A stretch of 64,000 nt of DNA from Brevibacterium senegalense (GCF_000285835.1 NZ_HE978605.1:91019-155018), one strand, 5' to 3'; shown: positions 13,415-22,430, counted from the first letter of the stretch. Translations and numbers: made by a program. The notes: generated by a model from the sequence alone, not told the origin.

Positions 13415-13481
13415 CCGCGGCGGCGACGCCGCGGGGATTCGCGACCGCAGGTCGCGAAGTGCAGTGGGTCCCCGCGGGGAC
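13415..13481 (-). terminator. Cluster of three hairpins after nusG
   Basis: Three consecutive perfect hairpins: 13468-13481 (GTCCCCGCGGGGAC), 13438-13458 (9-bp stem, GCA loop) and 13415-13434 (8-bp stem, GCGA loop). They begin two bases after the nusG stop codon and probably act together to end secE-nusG transcription before the rplK promoter. Confidence 0.7.
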
Positions 13482-13483
13482 GC

Positions 13484-14305
13484 TCAGATCTTGCTGACCT
13501 GGTCGAAGCCCAGCTCGACGGGGACGTCGCGCTCGAAGATCGACAGGAGCACCGTGAGCTTCTGGTTCTCCGGGCGGATCTCCTGGATCGTCGCGGGGTG
13601 GCCCTCGAAGGAGCCCTCCTTGACGAGCACGGACTCGCCCACCTCGAACTCGACGACGTACTCCGCGTCGTCGCCCACGTTGCCCTGGGCCGTGCCGGCC
13701 TCCTGGGCGACCTTCGCCTGCTTCTCCTCGAAGATCGGGCGCAGCATCTCGAAGACCTCGTCCGTGGTGAGCGGCACGGGGTCGTAGGCGTTGCCCACGA
13801 AGCCCGTGACGCCGGGCGTGTGGCGCACGGCGCCCCAGCTCTCGTCCGTCAGCTCCATGCGCACCAGCACGTAGCCGGGGATGCGGACGCGACGGACCTG
13901 CTTGCGCTGCCCGTTCTTGATCTCGACGACGTCCTCCATCGGCACCTGCACCTCGAAGATGAACTCCTCCATGTTGAGGCTCACCGTGCGGGATTCGATG
14001 TTCGTCTTCACGCGGTTCTCGTAGCCCGCGTAGGAGTGGATGACGTACCAGTCGCCGTCCTGCATGCGCAGGTCGGACTTGAAGTCCTCGATCGCCTCGG
14101 CCTCGGCGTCCTCGGCCGCAGGCGCGTCCTGCGCCGGCGCGTCCTCTGCCGCAGGTGCGTCCTCGGCGGCCGGCGCGTCCTGGACCTCTGCGTCCTGGCC
14201 GCCGTCGACGTCGAGGTCACCGGCGGTGTCCGCCTCGACCGCGGGCTCGGCGGCGTTCGCCTGATCGAGCTCGGGGTTCAGCTCTTCCGGAGTGGTGTCC
14301 GACAC
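13484..14305 (-). CDS. nusG: Transcription termination/antitermination factor NusG with acidic extension
   Basis: Binds RNA polymerase and couples it to Rho or ribosomes; 273 residues. The NGN domain starts near residue 85 ([16 protein letters not shown]) and the KOW domain is at the end ([19 protein letters not shown]). Before it is an extension of about 80 residues with repeated APAAED-like units and no basic residues between about residue 1 and 75. N-terminal extensions are common in actinobacterial NusG, but the repeat structure here is marked. Start GTG at 14303-14305. Downstream partner of secE, 102 bp apart. Confidence 0.95.
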   Translation of the reverse strand: MSDTTPEELNPELDQANAAEPAVEADTAGDLDVDGGQDAEVQDAPAAEDAPAAEDAPAQDAPAAEDAEAEAIEDFKSDLRMQDGDWYVIHSYAGYENRVKTNIESRTVSLNMEEFIFEVQVPMEDVVEIKNGQRKQVRRVRIPGYVLVRMELTDESWGAVRHTPGVTGFVGNAYDPVPLTTDEVFEMLRPIFEEKQAKVAQEAGTAQGNVGDDAEYVVEFEVGESVLVKEGSFEGHPATIQEIRPENQKLTVLLSIFERDVPVELGFDQVSKI

Positions 14306-14407
14306 GTGGTGTCTCCTCGTTCGATGCGGTGGGTGCGGTCAGGGTGGCGGTGGGGAGCGCGCGGATCGCTCCGCGGGCCCGTCCCCGGGTTCAGTCCGAC
14401 CCGGGGA

Positions 14408-14650
14408 TCAGAACGGCGTCGTGCCCGCGAAGACCCATCCGGTCAGCTGTCCGAAGACGAAGTCCAGTCCGGTGATCAGGAGCATCATGATGACGACGAA
14501 GCCCAGCACGACGAGCGTGTAGTTGATGAGCTCCTTGCGGGTCGGGGTCACGACCTTCTTGAGCTCCGCGATGATCTCGCGGAAGAACCGGAGGATCCGG
14601 CCGAAGAGACCGAGCCTCTTCTTCCCCTCTGCGGCGGAGGTCTCAGCCAC
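14408..14650 (-). CDS. secE: Preprotein translocase subunit SecE
   Basis: Small essential subunit of the SecYEG channel; 80 residues with one C-terminal membrane helix (NYTLVVLGFVVIMMLLITGL), the normal architecture in Gram-positive bacteria. The amphipathic segment FGRILRFFREIIAELKKVVTPTRKE precedes it as expected. Start GTG at 14650. It follows tRNA-Trp and precedes nusG, the standard order. Confidence 0.95.
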   Translation of the reverse strand: MAETSAAEGKKRLGLFGRILRFFREIIAELKKVVTPTRKELINYTLVVLGFVVIMMLLITGLDFVFGQLTGWVFAGTTPF

Positions 14651-14703
14651 TCGACCCTCTCATTCCTCGACGACCGTCACCGACCCGGCCGGATCGGTCT
14701 GAC

Positions 14704-14779
14704 TGGCAGGGGTGACAGGACTCGAACCTGCAACCTACGGTTTTGGAGACCGTTGCGCTACCAATTGCGCCACACCCCT
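14704..14779 (-). tRNA. tRNA-Trp (CCA)
   Basis: Complete cloverleaf of 76 nt on the minus strand, starting AGGGGTGTGGCGCAATTGGT, anticodon CCA in CTCCAAA, a T-loop with GGTTCGAGTCC, acceptor CACCCCT, discriminator G and an encoded 3' CCA. It lies directly upstream of secE. Confidence 0.96.
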
Positions 14780-14830
14780 TCAGCGGTGAGGGATCACCGC
14801 CGAGGATCGAGCATACATGCTCCTCCGGGC

Positions 14831-16474
14831 TCACGTCGAACCGTCCGCGTCCGTCTCGACGGGCGGCTCCGGCCGCACCTCGATCAGCGGTCCCGGCTGC
14901 GGTGCGGGGACCCAGGGCGAGAACTCGACCGAGGCGTCCATCCCCACCGTGAGGTACTGCACGTCGACCAGCTGTCCGGTCGTCCGGTCGTAGCGGAGGA
15001 TGCTCATCTCCGCGGGCATCTTGAGCGGTCCGGGGGTGAGCGCGTCCGCCAGCGCCCCGCCCGTCGTGGAGCCGACCGTCCGCACGCCCGCGCCCCACTG
15101 CTCCGGCTCGACACGACGGTGCCAGTGCCCGTGGAGGCCGTAGTCCGCGCAGCCCTCCTGGAGCGCAGGCTCCGCGTGGCGCGGGTCGTGGATGACGAGC
15201 AGGTCCTCCTCCGCCGCGCACGCCGTCTGCGCGACCCGTCCGGTGAACTCCTCCGCCGTCTCCCCCGTCTCCAGGACGTCGCCGGAGGGGAAGACGGTGC
15301 GCCGCGGGTCGCCCGCACCCAGCAGGGTGAGGCCCGCGACCTCGACCGGCTCCCCGTCCAGCACGGTCCAGCCCACCTCCCGGGCACGGCGGACGGTGTC
15401 CCGGGAGTCGTGGTTGCCCTTGACGAAGGCGGTGGGCACGTCGTCCGGCAGCGCCTGTGCCAGGGAGTCGACGCACACGTTCTCCGCATCCGTGCCGGTC
15501 ATCGTGACGTCGCCGCCGTCGATGTGGAGGTCCGCGTCGCTCCAGCGCACGACGTCGCCGATCACGCGGGACATGCCGGTCTGGCAGTGGATGTCACTGG
15601 TCCACACGATCGTCGCGAGATCCGCCGGCTGCGGGTTCGCCAGTCCGTGCAGAGGACCGGCCCCCAGCCGGGTGCCGACGGGCCGCTGCGGCCACGCGGC
15701 CGCCAGTTCGCCGCGCACGGTCCCGTAGAACTCGTCGTTCTCCCGGATCAGGTCCGCCGCCGCCTGCGCCGCCTCGTCGACGACGCCGCCCAGCCGTCCG
15801 GTCACCTGCGCGCCGGCCAGCGGCGTGCCGATGAAGACGGGATCGGACTCGATCGCCCGCGGCGGCTCGAGGGGCACCAGCAGCGCCCCTCCCAGCACGG
15901 CCAGCCCGGCCGTCGCGGCACCGGCCCGCAGCCGAGGCCGTCGTCCGGAGATCCTGCCGGTCCGCCCGGCCGCACCGGCCAGTGCCCGACCGCCCACGAG
16001 GAGGGCGACCAGGACCAGGACCCCCGCGGCGGCGCGCAGCGCCATGTCCTGCCCCAGGTCGATCGCGATGGTCCGCGCGTGCGCGCCGGGATCCGTGAAG
16101 AGCGCCGCGTAGGCCGTGAGGTCTCCGCCCAGCGCATCGATCGTGGTCCCGCCCACGCCCGACTCCACCGGGATCTCCCCCACCGCCACGTGGACGCCCA
16201 GGCCCAGGGGCAGGAGACCGTCGGCGGGGACGACGACGGCGCCCAGCGGACCCAGGTCGACCTCGACCGCGGCGTCGCCGGTCACGGAGTAGTGCGCCTC
16301 GTGGGGGCCGAAGGTCCCGTCCGTCTCCGCGCTCAGCACCGCCCACGGCGCGACGATGACGAGGCAGCACAGCAGGACGAGGAGGGACCGCAGCACGGTG
16401 CGCGGACGCGGCAGTCCGCCGCGCCACGCCGTGAGGGCCCGGCCGTACGACAGCCGCGGTGCGCGCACGCTCAC
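14831..16474 (-). CDS. Membrane-anchored metallophosphoesterase
   Basis: 547 residues. Membrane helices near residues 28-50, 145-165 and 185-205 precede a calcineurin-like phosphoesterase domain whose metal motifs are all present: TSDIH (DxH), GGD, GNHD and GHWH. With this topology the catalytic domain is probably outside the membrane. The substrate is unknown; related actinobacterial proteins are annotated only as metallophosphoesterases. Start GTG overlaps the murB stop by 4 bp (GTGA), so it is co-translated with murB, which hints at a cell-envelope role (inference). Confidence 0.85.
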   Translation of the reverse strand: MSVRAPRLSYGRALTAWRGGLPRPRTVLRSLLVLLCCLVIVAPWAVLSAETDGTFGPHEAHYSVTGDAAVEVDLGPLGAVVVPADGLLPLGLGVHVAVGEIPVESGVGGTTIDALGGDLTAYAALFTDPGAHARTIAIDLGQDMALRAAAGVLVLVALLVGGRALAGAAGRTGRISGRRPRLRAGAATAGLAVLGGALLVPLEPPRAIESDPVFIGTPLAGAQVTGRLGGVVDEAAQAAADLIRENDEFYGTVRGELAAAWPQRPVGTRLGAGPLHGLANPQPADLATIVWTSDIHCQTGMSRVIGDVVRWSDADLHIDGGDVTMTGTDAENVCVDSLAQALPDDVPTAFVKGNHDSRDTVRRAREVGWTVLDGEPVEVAGLTLLGAGDPRRTVFPSGDVLETGETAEEFTGRVAQTACAAEEDLLVIHDPRHAEPALQEGCADYGLHGHWHRRVEPEQWGAGVRTVGSTTGGALADALTPGPLKMPAEMSILRYDRTTGQLVDVQYLTVGMDASVEFSPWVPAPQPGPLIEVRPEPPVETDADGST

Positions 16475-17622
16475 AGGTCGATGCCGACGAGGTTGGGCTC
16501 CGGCACCAGCACGATCCCGAAGGCCTCCTCCACCCCCGCCCGGATGTGACGCGCCAGCTCGACGAGGTCCCGAGCCCGCGCCTCGCCCCGGTTGGTGAGC
16601 GCGAGGGTGTGCTTGGTGGAGAGGGACGCGAGGCCGTCTCCCACGGAGTACCCGCGGCTGAAGCCCGCGCGCTCGATGAGCCAGGCCGCGGAGGTCTTGA
16701 CGACGGCGGGGTCCGCCTCACCCGTGCGGTGGTCGAGGACCGGGTAGGACGGCGCCCCCTCCGGAAGGACGTCCGCCGGGGTCACCCGCCCCACGGCGTC
16801 GTCGACGAGCGACAGGATGGGGTTGGTGAAGAAGCTGCCGGCCGACCACGTGTCGTGGTCCGCGGCGTCGAGCACCATCCCCTTCGACGCGCGCAGATCG
16901 AGCACCGCCCGGCGCACCTGCGCGACCGGCACTCGCGTGCCCAGGTCGACGTCCAGCGCGGTGGCCAGCTGCCGGTAGCGCACGGCGGCACCCGCGCCGT
17001 CGCCCGGCGCATCCGCGGCGGCTCCCGCGCCGCTCGACTGCAGGTCGAAGGTGACGGCGAGGACGACCCATCGCACCGCGCCGGCTTCTGCGGCCGAGCG
17101 CTTGAGGACGGACGTCCGGTACCCGAAGCCCAGCCGGTCCGCGGTGAGGAGGTGCTCCTCCCCCGTCACGCGGTCCAGGGCGAGCACGTGCGTGAGGCAG
17201 TCCGCGACCTCTGCGCCGTAGGCGCCCACGTTCTGGACCGGGGTGGCGCCCACGGAGCCGGGGACACCGGACAGCGCCTCGAGGCCGGACAGGCCGCGGT
17301 CGACGGTCTGCGCGACGAAGGCGTCCCAGTCCTCGCCCGCCTCGACGGTCACGCGCACGACGCCGGAGTCGTCCGGCTTCTGCCAGTCGATGCCGCGGGT
17401 GCGGACGAGGCAGACGGGTCCGTCGAAGCCGTCGTCGGCCACGAGCAGGTTGGAGCCGCCGGCCACGAACAGGACGTCCGGGGTCTTCCGCGGTGCCGCG
17501 CCGGTGGGCTCCTGCATCGGGTGGGCCCGGACGAAGTCCACGAGCTCCCCGCGGGTGCGGGCCTCGTGCGGGTGGGCGATGGGGCCGCCCACCCGCAGGG
17601 TCGTGAGGTCTGCGAACCTCAC
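16471..17622 (-). CDS. murB: UDP-N-acetylenolpyruvoylglucosamine reductase
   Basis: FAD-dependent enzyme that makes UDP-MurNAc for peptidoglycan; 383 residues. FAD-binding segment FVAGGSNLLVADDGFDG and GLSGLEALSGVPGSVGATPVQNVGAYGAEV are clear, as is the catalytic-serine region SAGSFFTNPI and the C-terminal TKHTLALTNRGEA. Type I MurB. Start GTG overlaps the preceding dehydratase stop by 4 bp. The link of murB with the MaoC-type pair is conserved in actinobacteria near secE-nusG. Confidence 0.95.
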   Translation of the reverse strand: MRFADLTTLRVGGPIAHPHEARTRGELVDFVRAHPMQEPTGAAPRKTPDVLFVAGGSNLLVADDGFDGPVCLVRTRGIDWQKPDDSGVVRVTVEAGEDWDAFVAQTVDRGLSGLEALSGVPGSVGATPVQNVGAYGAEVADCLTHVLALDRVTGEEHLLTADRLGFGYRTSVLKRSAAEAGAVRWVVLAVTFDLQSSGAGAAADAPGDGAGAAVRYRQLATALDVDLGTRVPVAQVRRAVLDLRASKGMVLDAADHDTWSAGSFFTNPILSLVDDAVGRVTPADVLPEGAPSYPVLDHRTGEADPAVVKTSAAWLIERAGFSRGYSVGDGLASLSTKHTLALTNRGEARARDLVELARHIRAGVEEAFGIVLVPEPNLVGIDL

Positions 17623-18080
17623 GCCAGACGGACCTTCACCTGGGTGCGGCCCAGGACCGAGTCGTCACCCGCGCTCACGGCGAGGTCGAGGCGGACGACA
17701 CCGGCCTCGGCATCGATCGCGCCCACGGTCGCGGTGAGCGCGAGCTGGGCGGTGGGGGCCGTGGGCGGCCCGGACTCCGCGTCCGGGACGACGACCATCG
17801 ACGTGAAGCGGGTCCGCGCGTCCAGCACGGAGCCGGGATCGCCGGTCCAGTCGGTCACGCGCGCGACGACGGAGCCCAGTGTCAGCATGCCGTGTGCGAT
17901 GACGTTGGGCAGGCCCACCTCCTTGGCGTAGCGCTCGTTCCAGTGGATGAGGTTGTGGTCGCCGGACGCGGCCGCGTATGCGATGAGGTCCGCGCGGGAC
18001 ACGGGGATCGTCGTGTCGATGACGGTGTCGCCCACGGAGAGCGCGTCGATCGAGGGGCGGGGTGCGGCGGTGTTCGTCAT
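17619..18080 (-). CDS. MaoC-like dehydratase (HadB-like hot-dog protein)
   Basis: 153 residues with the MaoC hydratase motif ASGDHNLIHWNERYAKEVGLP and AHGMLTLGSV; the Asp and His of the first motif are the expected catalytic pair. It should work as a heterodimer with the neighbouring 18092-18541 protein, as HadA/HadB do in mycobacterial FAS-II, hydrating or dehydrating acyl-ACP or acyl-CoA. The window gives no sign of mycolic acid synthesis, so the substrate is uncertain. ATG at 18080 with GGAG upstream, 11 bp after the partner's stop. Confidence 0.88.
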   Translation of the reverse strand: MTNTAAPRPSIDALSVGDTVIDTTIPVSRADLIAYAAASGDHNLIHWNERYAKEVGLPNVIAHGMLTLGSVVARVTDWTGDPGSVLDARTRFTSMVVVPDAESGPPTAPTAQLALTATVGAIDAEAGVVRLDLAVSAGDDSVLGRTQVKVRLA

Positions 18081-18091
18081 GGCCTGGCTCC

Positions 18092-18541
18092 TCACTTCTC
18101 GCCGCGGACGACGATGGTCGACGTGACGGTCGCGACGGGCTCACCGGAGTGCGCGTCCGTCAGCTCTGTGCGGGTGGTGATCATCGCGTTGCCGCCCGAT
18201 TCCCGCAGCCCGTCCACGTGCGTGGTCGCCGCGAGGCGGTCGCCCGCGACGATGGGCCGGGTGTACGTGAACTGCTCCTGGCCGTGCACCACGCGCGAGT
18301 AGTCGATCCCGGAGTCCGGGCTGGAGATGTAGAGGGCCTCGCAGCGCTGCGAGGGGATGACGGCGAACGTCGTGGGTGCGATGACGTCCGTGTACCCCAG
18401 CTCCTGTGCTGCGGCCGCGTCGACGTGCGCGGGGTGGGTGGCGCCGATCGCGCGGGCGAACTCCGCGATCGCCTCGCGGCCCACTTCGAAGGGGGCCGGC
18501 AGGGAGTACTGGGCTCCCTGCAGGTCGGTGTTGACGGACAC
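18092..18541 (-). CDS. MaoC N-terminal-domain dehydratase (HadA-like)
   Basis: 149 residues, hot-dog fold without the catalytic Asp-His motif; contains FARAIGATHPAHVDAAAA, APTTFAVI and VHGQEQFTYTRPIVAGD, typical of the non-catalytic HadA-like partner family. Start GTG with CAGGAGG upstream. First gene of the unit that continues into the HadB-like gene, murB and the phosphoesterase. A TAGACT box lies about 60 bp upstream. Confidence 0.88.
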   Translation of the reverse strand: MSVNTDLQGAQYSLPAPFEVGREAIAEFARAIGATHPAHVDAAAAQELGYTDVIAPTTFAVIPSQRCEALYISSPDSGIDYSRVVHGQEQFTYTRPIVAGDRLAATTHVDGLRESGGNAMITTRTELTDAHSGEPVATVTSTIVVRGEK

Positions 18542-18599
18542 GTGTGCCTCCTGGTCTGTGGCGGGCTGATCTGCAGCAGCCGGTCAGCGGTCGTCCGCC

Positions 18600-18605
18600 A
18601 GTCTA
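18600..18605 (-). promoter_or_regulatory. Possible -10 of the dehydratase-murB operon
   Basis: TAGACT on the minus strand in the gap between the kinase gene and the HadA-like gene. It would give a leader of about 50 nt that carries the AGGAGG ribosome site. Confidence 0.45.
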
Positions 18606-18694
18606 TCGAAGCGGACGGACACCGCACGCGACGCGACGGACTGCCCCGATCCACGTGGGACCGCTCACCGGTCGCCGCCCACCCGTGCGACGGT

Positions 18695-19261
18695 TCAACC
18701 CGTCGCCCACCGCTGCGGGTCATGGGCGGCCCGGTGCGCGGCCTCCTGCCGCTTCCAGCCCTCCCACCAGGAGTCGTCGCCGTCGCGGGCGAGCGCCCGG
18801 GCGCGGCGGACGGGCTCCGGCGCGTCGAGCCAGAGGACCCGGTCCGCGAACCCGGCCGTCACCGCGGTGACGCTGCCGCACCCCTCGACGATGAGCGGGA
18901 CGGACGGCGCGATGCTCTCCTCCGCGCCCCAGGCGGAGGCGTGCCAGTCCCAGCGCCGCCACCGCGGGGTGCGGCCCGCGGCGCGCTCGGTGAGGATCCG
19001 CTCGAGCGTCGCCGTCGCGTGCGCCATCCCCTCCCAGCCCGCGTAGAGGTCGTCCATGTGCAGCACCCGCGCCCCGGTGCCCGCCGCCAGATCCCGTGCC
19101 GCGGTCGTCTTCCCCGCTCCCGAGGTCCCGTCCACCAGGACGAGCCCACCCACCCGGGCGGCCCTGTCCGGAGGACCACCGGTGCCGGAATGCGCTGCAC
19201 TCCCGGAACGAACCGTGGTACCGGAACCCACCGCTCCGACCTGCGTGCTGCCCGCGCTCAT
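18695..19261 (-). CDS. P-loop kinase co-translated with the thiamine ECF transporter
   Basis: 188 residues. Walker A is GTSGAGKTT (about residues 45-53), followed by VLHMDDLYAGWEGM, the DD(L/F)Y pattern of uridine-kinase-like enzymes, and VIVEGCGS, then a C-terminal WWEGWKRQE. Residues 1-35 are low complexity. The ATG overlaps the stop of the T-component gene by 4 bp (ATGA), so it is the last gene of the TPP-riboswitch operon. That context suggests phosphorylation of an imported thiamine-related compound, but this is inference; no thiamine-kinase signature is seen. Confidence 0.75.
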   Translation of the reverse strand: MSAGSTQVGAVGSGTTVRSGSAAHSGTGGPPDRAARVGGLVLVDGTSGAGKTTAARDLAAGTGARVLHMDDLYAGWEGMAHATATLERILTERAAGRTPRWRRWDWHASAWGAEESIAPSVPLIVEGCGSVTAVTAGFADRVLWLDAPEPVRRARALARDGDDSWWEGWKRQEAAHRAAHDPQRWATG

Positions 19262-20109
19262 CCGCCAGCCCCCACGAGCCGGAACGCTCCGGTCGCCACC
19301 GCGAGTCCCACGGCGGCGAGCGACACGCCCAGCGCGCACGCGATCGCAACCGCATCGCGACGGCGCAATCGCGAGGGCCTCGCCCAGGTCCGCTCCCCCG
19401 TGCCGAACGCGCGGGCCTCCATCGCCGTCGCGAGCATCGTCCCGCGACGCACCGCGGCGACGACGAGGGCGAAGGGCAGTGAGAGTGCGCCGCGCAGGGA
19501 GCGGGAGTCTCCCAGGCCTCGGGCGCGGCGGGCTCGGGCCAGGGACCGGTGGTCGGCGGCGAGGACGCCGGCCAGCCGCACGGCGGCCAGGGCGCCCACG
19601 ACGAACCGGGCGGGCAGGCGCGCGATCTGGCCCAGCGCATCGGCCAGTCGCGTGGGGTCGATGCCCACGAGCGCGACGAGCGCGGGCACGCCGATCGCCA
19701 GGACGCGCACCGTGATGGCCGCGGCCAGCTCGATCGAGTTGTCGCTGATCGTCACGAGCCACCACGAGAGGTGGATGCGCCCGCCGGGCTGCGCGTACAG
19801 GAGCATGCTCAGTCCGCTGAGCGGTGCCGCGAGGAGCAGCGGCCATGTCCGGGCCAGCATCGTCCGCGGCCGGATGCCCAGGGCGAGGAAGACGACGAGC
19901 CACACGCCCAGCGCCGTCGCACCGCTGACCAGGTCGATGCTGGTGAGCAGCGGCAAGGACGCGAGCGCGGCCGCGATCCACAGCGCGAGCGGGTTCAGGC
20001 TGGCCAGCGGATCCCGTGCGGGCGTGCGGGTGTGCTGTGCGGTGGGGCTCGGTGCGAGGCCGGCGGTGTCGTCGCCCATCGAGTGGTCCGCGGTCGGTGC
20101 GGTGCTCAT
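19258..20109 (-). CDS. ykoC: ECF transporter T component (YkoC-like)
   Basis: 283 residues, the transmembrane coupling subunit of an energy-coupling-factor importer. Several membrane helices, and the coupling-helix motif ARARRARGLGDSRSLRG (Ala-Arg-Gly type) followed by a second TAMEARAFGTGERTWARP, as in CbiQ/YkoC proteins. ATG at 20109 overlaps the ATPase stop by 4 bp. Part of S-ATPase-T-kinase behind a TPP riboswitch. Confidence 0.88.
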   Translation of the reverse strand: MSTAPTADHSMGDDTAGLAPSPTAQHTRTPARDPLASLNPLALWIAAALASLPLLTSIDLVSGATALGVWLVVFLALGIRPRTMLARTWPLLLAAPLSGLSMLLYAQPGGRIHLSWWLVTISDNSIELAAAITVRVLAIGVPALVALVGIDPTRLADALGQIARLPARFVVGALAAVRLAGVLAADHRSLARARRARGLGDSRSLRGALSLPFALVVAAVRRGTMLATAMEARAFGTGERTWARPSRLRRRDAVAIACALGVSLAAVGLAVATGAFRLVGAGG

Positions 20110-21611
20110 GCGCACGCCTCCGCCCGGTCGATGACAGGTGCCCCGTCACGACTCAGGTGCAGCCGCTCATCGCCCAGGACGCGCACGTAGTCGTCGTCAT
20201 GGGTGACGGACACGGCCGCTCCCCCGTCGCCGACGTGCGCGGCGACGAGGGCGGCGAGCTCCGTCCACGTCGTCCGGTCCTGCCCGAACGTGGGCTCGTC
20301 GAGGACGAGCACCGTGGGCGCGGTCGCGAGCGCCGTCGCGACGGACAGCCGGCGCTGCTCACCGCCGGACAGGGTGTACGGGTGGGCGTCGGCCAGGTGC
20401 GAGAGGCGCAGCCGCTCCAGCAGTCCGTCGACGCGGGCGTCCGCGTCCGCGGCCCGGGTGAGGCGCGGGCCCACAGCCAGCTCATCGCGCACGCTGCGAG
20501 CGACGAACTGGTGCTCGGGGCGCTGGAACACGGTCCCGATCCGCGTGAGCAGATCCCGCGACCGCCACCGGTGCGGCTGCGACTGAGCGGTGCCGTGCGC
20601 CAGGACTCCTCGAGCAGTGAGCGTGCCGGCCAGAGGCGCGGCGAGACCCGCGAGCGCGACGGCGAGCGCGGACTTCCCCGTCCCGTTGAGCCCCGTGATG
20701 ATGGTCGAGACCCCCGCACGGATCGTCAGGTCGATGCCGCGCTGCACGGGCACGGGTCCGTGCCCCACCGCAACGCCGTCCGCCTCGAGGAGGACGCCGC
20801 CGAGGCCGTGGTCAGCTGTCCTGCCCGCCCGCTCGACCTGGGGGCGGGCGCCGGGCACCCAGACGCCCGCGGCCGCGAGAGCCGCACCCCGGGAGTCGAA
20901 GACGTCTGCGGGCGAGCCGTCCGCCGTGATGCCGCCGCCGGGCTCGAGGACGAGGACGCGGTCGACGAGATCGATCCACTGGTCCACCCGGTGGTCGACG
21001 ACGACGAGCGTCGTCGAGGTCGCCGCGACGGCGCGCCGGACCTCGTCCGCGCCCGCATGGTCGAGGTTCGCGGTGGGCTCGTCCAGCAGGAGCAGGCCCG
21101 GCCCCATCGCGAGCACACCGGCGATCGCGAGGCGCTGTCGCTCGCCGCCGGACAGGTGCGCGGTGGGGCGATCGAGCGGGTAGGTGAGCCCCACCGCGTC
21201 GAGGGCCGCACGGACCCGCGGCCAGATCTCGTCGCGCGGGACCGCGAGGTTCTCCAGCCCGAAGGCGACGTCGTCGCCCAGCGCGGGCAGGATCGTGTTG
21301 GCGTCCGGGTCCTGGAGGACGAGACCGGCCCTCCCCCGCTGCGAGGCCGAGGGTCGCCCGTCCAGGGTGAGCGTGCCGGTCTCCTCGCCGTCCTCCTCGT
21401 CGCCCAGGATGCCCGCGAGCCCGCCCAACAGGGTCGACTTGCCGGCGCCGGACGGACCCAGCAGGAGGACCCGCTCGCCGGGCTCGAGGACGAGGTCCAC
21501 CCCGGCGACGGCCGCCCTCCTGCGGGAGGCGTGCCGCCAGCCCCACCCCGTCGCGACGACGCGGGCGGGTGCGGATCCGTGGGCGGAGCGTACGCGCGCG
21601 GCCGCGCTCAC
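20106..21611 (-). CDS. ykoD: ECF transporter double ATPase (YkoD-like)
   Basis: 501 residues with two fused ABC ATPase domains. Domain 1: Walker A LGPSGAGKST (about 51-60), LSGGERQ and LLLDEPTANLD. Domain 2: Walker A GLNGTGKSA, LSGGEQRR and VLVLDEPTFGQD. Such tandem ATPases power ECF importers. Start GTG at 21609-21611 overlaps the S-component stop by 4 bp. The second domain's D-loop reads FGQD, the usual ECF variant. Confidence 0.92.
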   Translation of the reverse strand: MSAAARVRSAHGSAPARVVATGWGWRHASRRRAAVAGVDLVLEPGERVLLLGPSGAGKSTLLGGLAGILGDEEDGEETGTLTLDGRPSASQRGRAGLVLQDPDANTILPALGDDVAFGLENLAVPRDEIWPRVRAALDAVGLTYPLDRPTAHLSGGERQRLAIAGVLAMGPGLLLLDEPTANLDHAGADEVRRAVAATSTTLVVVDHRVDQWIDLVDRVLVLEPGGGITADGSPADVFDSRGAALAAAGVWVPGARPQVERAGRTADHGLGGVLLEADGVAVGHGPVPVQRGIDLTIRAGVSTIITGLNGTGKSALAVALAGLAAPLAGTLTARGVLAHGTAQSQPHRWRSRDLLTRIGTVFQRPEHQFVARSVRDELAVGPRLTRAADADARVDGLLERLRLSHLADAHPYTLSGGEQRRLSVATALATAPTVLVLDEPTFGQDRTTWTELAALVAAHVGDGGAAVSVTHDDDYVRVLGDERLHLSRDGAPVIDRAEACA

Positions 21612-22297
21612 GTGAGGCCCCGGATCTCCCGGCCCGCCGCGAAGCGATCGAGCGCGCCCGTGCGGGCGAGCGCACGCGTGAGCACCCAGCCCAGCGCACC
21701 CGCCAGCAGGGCGCCGGAGATGATGAGGCACGTGAGGTAGATGACGAGGAACTGGACACTCATCTCGATGTTGCCGGACAGGAAGAGCTCGATCGTCCAC
21801 GCGGCGACAGCGGAGCCGATGCCCGCCAGCGCCGCGGCCACCAGCCCGAAACGGCGGTAGCCCAGCAGGAGGAAGACGAGCTCTGCACCCAGGCCCTGGG
21901 CGATGCCGGAGTAGACCGTCTCGACCGCCCACTGGCTGCCCAGCAGCATCGAGACGACCGCGGCCAGGACCTCGACGAACAGGGCTGCTCCGGGCTTGCG
22001 GATGACGAGGCCGCCCACGACTCCGCCCAGCAGCCAGACACCGGTGACCAGACCGCCGAAGCCCGGTGTGAGCGCATCGAGGGCGAGGAATCCGGCATAG
22101 CCGGCGAAGTTCCAGAACGTGAAGATGAGACCGATGACGACGCCCAGGACCGCGGCGATGACGATGTCGAGCGTCCGCCAGCGGTGGCGGCCCGCACCCG
22201 CGCGCCCCGGTGACGGGGATGCGGGGCCGGCTGCGGCCTCGGCGGGGGTGGTCTGCGCGGTCGAGGGGGTGGATGCGTCTGCAGACGAGTGCGTCAT
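21608..22297 (-). CDS. ykoE: ECF transporter S component (YkoE-like)
   Basis: 229 residues; about 40 hydrophilic residues, then five or six membrane helices (IVIAAVLGVVIGLIFTFWNF; LTPGFGGLVTGVWLLGGVVG; later AALAGIGSAVAAWTIELFL). YkoE-family S components bind thiamine or its hydroxymethylpyrimidine precursor. The TPP riboswitch directly upstream supports that class. ATG at 22297 with GAAAGG upstream. First gene of the operon. Confidence 0.88.
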   Translation of the reverse strand: MTHSSADASTPSTAQTTPAEAAAGPASPSPGRAGAGRHRWRTLDIVIAAVLGVVIGLIFTFWNFAGYAGFLALDALTPGFGGLVTGVWLLGGVVGGLVIRKPGAALFVEVLAAVVSMLLGSQWAVETVYSGIAQGLGAELVFLLLGYRRFGLVAAALAGIGSAVAAWTIELFLSGNIEMSVQFLVIYLTCLIISGALLAGALGWVLTRALARTGALDRFAAGREIRGLT

Positions 22298-22343
22298 GAG
22301 CAGTGCCTTTCGTTCGACGAACGGCACGGGTGATGAAGAAAGG

Positions 22344-22430
22344 TCTCCCTGCGCCGGCATTATCCGGTTCAGGTTCGACGGTCGAGGGCTCGCTGCCCTC
22401 CTCTCAGCCTGGATCTGCCAAGCTCCCGTG
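22344..22430 (-). ncRNA. TPP riboswitch (thi-box)
   Basis: On the minus strand the element starts CACGGGAGCTTGGCAG, contains the conserved CTGAGAGGA (complement of 22402-22407 and flanks), then ACCTGAACCGGATAATGCC and ends GGCGCAGGGAGA: the complete conserved core of the thiamine pyrophosphate aptamer. It ends about 47 nt before the S-component ATG, so control of translation initiation is likely; no clear terminator stem with a T run is present. Confidence 0.95.

Noticed and set aside
12668..16549. Open frame of 1293 codons on the plus strand opposite rplK-nusG-secE-tRNA-phosphoesterase
   Set aside because: It crosses several well-supported minus-strand genes and a tRNA; no recognisable protein motif.
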